The translations under genes were made by a program, and so were the position numbers. Of a stretch of DNA of 64,000 nt, positions 60,868-64,000 are shown in pieces; position 1 is the first letter of the stretch; each line of letters opens with the position of its first letter. The DNA comes from Faeciplasma gallinarum (GTDB taxonomy: Bacteria; Bacillota; Clostridia; Oscillospirales; Ruminococcaceae). Below the pieces are notes generated by a model. That model made no database searches and was not told where the DNA came from. It saw nothing but the letters and a program-made list of their open reading frames with translations. Location: NCBI GenBank assembly GCA_018711085.1, contig DVIR01000060.1, positions 1 through 64,000 of the forward strand. The letters run 5' to 3'.

Positions 60868-62718
60868 TTAACCGATTATCCACGCCTGCGCGCTGAAGTC
60901 GGAATCGGCGGCGCCGTACTGCGCAAGTATCTTTTTGCCTTTGGCGTTGCCCATGGCATTGCCTATGGCATTGCTCACATCGACCGGCTTTGACATTGCA
61001 AACCTGTGCGCAACAACAAGGCTTCTTTCTCCGTACTGCCTTATCACAAGCTGGTTGCCCACAGGAGTGTTAAAGCTTTGAGCCGTGCACTCTATGGTTG
61101 TGGTGACGCCGTTTTTAATTATGTCTGCGGCTTTCTTATAAAACGCTATGCCTTCGTCTATGAGCTTCCACTGCTCGTCGGAAAGGCTGTATATGTCTCC
61201 GCTTAAACACATGCGTCCTAAGAACGTGTTTACTATCGAATAGTATATCCTCTGCGCGCTGTCGCTTGTGCGCATGACAGCCCATATCTGGCTTTGAGAC
61301 GGCTTCATCACCCGATGCATGTTTGCAGCTATCATGGGTATTGCCGTTGTCTCATGTGCATCGGAAAAGCTTCCCTGCGAGCAAAGCTCCATCATCGACG
61401 GCTCCGACCTGTGACCTCCGCTTGAGCAGTTTTCTATGACTATATCGGGCACCTCGCGGCGGATTTTCTCAAAGAAGCGCCGGCTTGCCTCTACTTTTCT
61501 TCTGAGACCCTCGCCGAGGCTTTCCGCGCCGTCGCATCCTATGCCTATTGAGTCGTTATAGTCTATCTTAACGTATCCGAAACCGTTGTCTTTAAGGAGC
61601 TTTATCACCTTTTCGGTGAGATATTCTACCACCCACGGGTCCTCCATATCCCAAAAGCGTCTGTCGCCGGATGTGATGTAGCACCCGTCCTTTTTCAGCA
61701 GGTGATCGCTGTTATAATACTTTGACCCTCTGCCCACGGTCTCAAGCTCAAACCATATTCCCGGTATCATGCCGCGAGAACGTATGTAATCGGCGGTTGC
61801 TTTGAGGCCTCCCGGGAACTTTTCCTCGTTTACCTCCCAGTCGCCTATGCTGTTCCACCAGCCGTCTCCGTGTCCGTACCATCCTGAATCCATCACCAAA
61901 AACTTTATGCCCTTGCCGCTAAGCTTGTCGCATATTCTCTTCATGTTTTCAAAGCTCGGATTGCCCCATGTCGTGCAGTACTCGTTAAACGCTATGTCCA
62001 TGTCGCAGTCGAGCGGCGAAACGTTGGGATGCTGTGCCTTTACAAGCTTGTCGCACGCCTCATAAAGCGTGCTGCCGACGGCTATAACCGCCTTTGGCGT
62101 TGTAAAGCTCTCCCCCGGCGCTATCTTTTTGAACCAATGCCCGAAATCCCTGTCCGCTATTCCTCCGACAACTGCCAGCGTCTCATCCTCGCGGCAGCTC
62201 ACTTCCATCTGCCACGACGACGCCAAATAAAGCTGCACCGCGACAAACCTCTTGTTCTCGCTGTCCTCAAGGGCTATGAAGGGAAAATACTTTCTTACGG
62301 GCATTGAACCCAAGTTTCCGAACTTCTCAACTCTTGTTGCGCATCTGTTCCATGACGGCTCCAAGCCAAGCTCCACCGTGGTTTCGGTTCTGAGCCTTCC
62401 CTCTGCGCTCCAAAACGACTGCATGCGGTGAATTTTATCCGCCTTCACGCCTTTTATCGCAAGCGACGAGAGCATTTCAAGCACCGCCTCGCTGTCGGAC
62501 AGGTTTTCAAATGTAGTGCTCACCGCCACGGCGTCGCCTATTTGCTCTTTGTTCAGGGTGACGCGGTGGCCGCGATGATTTTTATACACCGTCTTATCCG
62601 GCGTGTCGGATATCTTCTCAAGAGATTTTGTGGATTCCGACCTGCAAAGCGACAGCCCGTTTGTAAAACCGTCCGGGTGCGCATCCCCTCTTAATTTAAG
62701 CTCAACGTAAAACTCCAT
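60868..62718 (-). CDS. alpha-galactosidase, GH36 family
   Basis: Cytoplasmic glycosidase (no signal peptide) releasing alpha-linked galactose, for example from raffinose-type oligosaccharides. The N-terminal beta-sandwich (about 1-235) precedes the barrel. Barrel motifs: FLVMDSGWYG at 273-282, GIWFELE, GYVKIDYN with nucleophile D386, ENCSSGGHRSEP and FSDAHE with acid/base D453. Length is 616 aa from ATG 62718, directly behind GGAGGC; four earlier codons (TTG start) overlap the RBS. Two AGTTG-N6-CAACT-type sites lie in the 5' UTR and probably confer sugar-dependent control. Confidence 0.93.
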   Translation of the reverse strand: MEFYVELKLRGDAHPDGFTNGLSLCRSESTKSLEKISDTPDKTVYKNHRGHRVTLNKEQIGDAVAVSTTFENLSDSEAVLEMLSSLAIKGVKADKIHRMQSFWSAEGRLRTETTVELGLEPSWNRCATRVEKFGNLGSMPVRKYFPFIALEDSENKRFVAVQLYLASSWQMEVSCREDETLAVVGGIADRDFGHWFKKIAPGESFTTPKAVIAVGSTLYEACDKLVKAQHPNVSPLDCDMDIAFNEYCTTWGNPSFENMKRICDKLSGKGIKFLVMDSGWYGHGDGWWNSIGDWEVNEEKFPGGLKATADYIRSRGMIPGIWFELETVGRGSKYYNSDHLLKKDGCYITSGDRRFWDMEDPWVVEYLTEKVIKLLKDNGFGYVKIDYNDSIGIGCDGAESLGEGLRRKVEASRRFFEKIRREVPDIVIENCSSGGHRSEPSMMELCSQGSFSDAHETTAIPMIAANMHRVMKPSQSQIWAVMRTSDSAQRIYYSIVNTFLGRMCLSGDIYSLSDEQWKLIDEGIAFYKKAADIIKNGVTTTIECTAQSFNTPVGNQLVIRQYGERSLVVAHRFAMSKPVDVSNAIGNAMGNAKGKKILAQYGAADSDFSAQAWIIG

Positions 62719-62736
62719 AAATGCCTCCAAGTACTT

Positions 62737-62770
62737 AGTTGCAGCGTCAACTACAGTTGCTGCGTAAACT
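62737..62770. promoter_or_regulatory. two operator-like palindromic repeats upstream of GH36
   Basis: Two 16-bp sites, 62737-62752 and 62755-62770, agree at 14 of 16 positions and repeat every 18 bp. Each is a near-palindrome of the form AGTTG-N6-CAACT (the second has AAACT). They lie just downstream of the predicted GH36 -10 box, where a bound repressor would block transcription. The regulator is not in the window. Confidence 0.65.
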
Positions 62771-62781
62771 ATGTAAAAATT

Positions 62782-62811
62782 ATTTTACCATATGCCATAA
62801 CATAAAAGCAA
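62782..62811 (-). promoter_or_regulatory. promoter of the GH36 gene
   Basis: On the minus strand TTGCTT (62811-62806), 18-nt spacer, TAAAAT (62787-62782), with the two operator-like sites directly downstream. Confidence 0.6.
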
Positions 62812-62892
62812 TAGTTTTTAAGCTGTTTGCAGCATGCTGACGCGTTAACGTGCCAAGCAGCACATAGCTTGAAACGGTTTTGTCGTTTGTTG

Positions 62893-62921
62893 TTGAAAAT
62901 ATACTGAGCGCATGGTATACT
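62893..62921 (+). promoter_or_regulatory. promoter of fumarase gene
   Basis: TTGAAA (62893-62898), 17-nt spacer, TATACT (62916-62921), 37 nt before the ATG. Confidence 0.75.
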
Positions 62922-62958
62922 TATCAAGACGAATTTATTAAAAAGAGGCGGGATTTAT

Positions 62959-64000
62959 ATGGAATATCGCACGGAACACGACTCTTTGGGCGAAGTCGCT
63001 GTCCCTGCCGACAGGTATTGGGGAGCGCAAACTCAAAGGAGCTTTGAAAACTTTAAAATAGGAATAGAAAAAATGCCGAAAGAGATAATACACGCTTTCG
63101 GAATATTAAAGCTTGCTGCGGCGAGGACAAACCTTGAGCTTGTCCCGCAGAGGATGACGCAGGAAAAATGCCGCTACATCAGTGAGGCGGCAAACGAGGT
63201 GATAAGCGGCGCGCTTTCGGAGCACTTTCCGCTTGCGGTGTGGCAGACGGGCAGCGGAACCCAAAGCAACATGAATGTAAACGAAGTGATTGCAAACCGC
63301 GGCAACGAGCTTGCCGGCAAAAGGCTTTTGCATCCGAACGACGATGTGAACATGTCTCAATCGTCAAACGACACCTTCCCCACCGCCATGCACATAGCGG
63401 CGGTGCTTGAAACGGAGAAAACGCTGCTTCCGGCTATCAAGACGCTTGCGGATACGCTTGCAAGGCTTGAGAGCGAAAACGCCGGCATTGTAAAGAGCGG
63501 AAGAACGCATCTTGAGGACGCAACGCCTATTACCTTCGGGCAGGAGATAAGCGGATGGAGGGCGTCTCTTGAAAAGGACGCGGAGCTGATACGCCTGTCA
63601 GAAAAGCCGCTTAAAGCGCTTGCGCTCGGAGCTACCGCCGTCGGAACGGGACTTAACGCGCCGAAAGGCTTTGACAAGGCGGTTGCCGAAGAGGTGAGCC
63701 GCATAACCGGAATAGATTTTTACACTGCGCAGAACAAGTTCCATGCGCTGTCGTCAAAAGACGAGCTTGTGTTTGCGCATGGTGCGCTGAAGGCTCTTGC
63801 ATGCGACCTCATGAAGATAGCAAACGACATCCGCTGGCTTGCAAGCGGTCCGAGGTGCGGACTCGGGGAGATAACCATCCCCGAAAACGAGCCGGGTTCT
63901 TCGATAATGCCGGGCAAGGTCAACCCCACGCAGTGTGAAGCGGTGACAATGGTTGCGGTGCAGGTCATGGGCAACGATGTTGCAGTCGGCATGGCGGCGT
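62959..64000 (+). CDS. fumC: class II fumarate hydratase (partial, 3' end outside window)
   Basis: Interconverts fumarate and malate without an iron-sulfur cluster. The first 347 residues are present, about three quarters of a typical 460-aa protein; the frame is open to the window end. Features: EHDSLGEVAVPADRYWGAQT at the N-terminus, TGSGTQSNMNVNEV, NMSQSSNDTFPTAMH and SGRTHLEDATPITFGQE. The family signature GSSIMPGKVNPTQCE carries the catalytic Ser. The TGSGTQ.NMN and THLxDATP forms favour fumarase over aspartase or argininosuccinate lyase. RBS AGGCGGG precedes ATG 62959. Confidence 0.93.
   Translation, partial: MEYRTEHDSLGEVAVPADRYWGAQTQRSFENFKIGIEKMPKEIIHAFGILKLAAARTNLELVPQRMTQEKCRYISEAANEVISGALSEHFPLAVWQTGSGTQSNMNVNEVIANRGNELAGKRLLHPNDDVNMSQSSNDTFPTAMHIAAVLETEKTLLPAIKTLADTLARLESENAGIVKSGRTHLEDATPITFGQEISGWRASLEKDAELIRLSEKPLKALALGATAVGTGLNAPKGFDKAVAEEVSRITGIDFYTAQNKFHALSSKDELVFAHGALKALACDLMKIANDIRWLASGPRCGLGEITIPENEPGSSIMPGKVNPTQCEAVTMVAVQVMGNDVAVGMAA

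Noticed and set aside
1..64000. CRISPR arrays, insertion sequences, prophage or rRNA operons
   Set aside because: No regularly spaced 25-40 bp repeats, transposase or integrase motifs, phage structural genes or rRNA sequence were seen; the short tandem repeats found lie within genes.

Overview
The window looks like chromosomal DNA from a Gram-positive, anaerobic Clostridia bacterium, probably a gut-type Oscillospirales/Eubacteriales relative. The evidence is the gene set: RNase J, GdpP, paired YmfF/YmfH M16 proteins, DacF-type carboxypeptidase, a flavodiiron protein, archaeal-type phosphoglycerate mutase, ThiT under a TPP riboswitch, and sigma-A-like promoters (TTGACA-17-TATAAT) with U-tract terminators. 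Base composition is intermediate. I see no insertion sequence, prophage, integrase, CRISPR array or rRNA. The species is not identifiable by eye.

Layout. 1-1.3 kb: tRNA-Leu(UAG), then (minus strand) ung and a 32-residue membrane micro-ORF. 1.3-4.3 kb: secG and glycogen phosphorylase, whose N-terminus is built of six 24-bp repeats. 4.5-8.7 kb: a three-gene ABC system (ATPase, membrane-anchored surface protein, MacB/FtsX permease). 9-12.2 kb: an MFS sugar-type transporter and a membrane-anchored GH30-like glycosidase. 12.5-22.5 kb: a co-directional run rnj-gdpP-rplI-dnaB-tilS-hpt-ftsH with gaps of 1-65 nt, ending in a terminator; it is probably one or two transcripts. 22.7-26 kb: an NDP-sugar pyrophosphorylase fused to a degenerate phosphohexomutase, and an ANT(6)-like nucleotidyltransferase. 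26-28.9 kb: rpsO-pnp behind a structured leader. 29-30.2 kb (plus): an SLC13/ArsB-type permease. 30.2-36.6 kb (minus): ymfF-ymfH-lgt-folD and an unknown membrane/coiled-coil protein. 36.7-38 kb: a CPA2 antiporter.

38-43.5 kb is a plus-strand block: FkbM methyltransferase, a lipoprotein with a catalytically dead-looking NlpC/P60 domain, TPP riboswitch-thiT-thiN, and a D-Ala-D-Ala carboxypeptidase. 43.5-50.7 kb is one 7.2-kb minus-strand gene for an NdvB-like cyclic beta-glucan synthase (GT84 + glycoamylase-like + GH94). 50.9-52.1 kb: apgM (plus). 52.1-57.4 kb (minus): flavodiiron protein, SGNH/CE2 esterase, a small lipoprotein, DUF1934, murI and an overlapping pair of small membrane proteins. 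57.5-62.7 kb (minus): an O-acetyltransferase, a P2A calcium-type ATPase and GH36 alpha-galactosidase, the last preceded by twin palindromic operator-like sites. 62.9 kb to the end (plus): class II fumarase, cut by the window edge.

How it fits together. Most of the window is core biology: replication, RNA decay, translation, envelope assembly, nucleotide and thiamine salvage. Added to this is carbohydrate capability (GlgP, GH30, GH36, NdvB-like synthase, esterase). No wholly new system is evident. The strongest unusual signals are enzyme folds that have lost their catalytic residues (NlpC/P60, phosphohexomutase domain), repeat-built or highly charged appendages on housekeeping enzymes (GlgP, RNase J, Lgt, FtsH), the twin AGTTG-N6-CAACT sites, an unexplained membrane/coiled-coil protein, and overlapping or sub-threshold small membrane protein genes.
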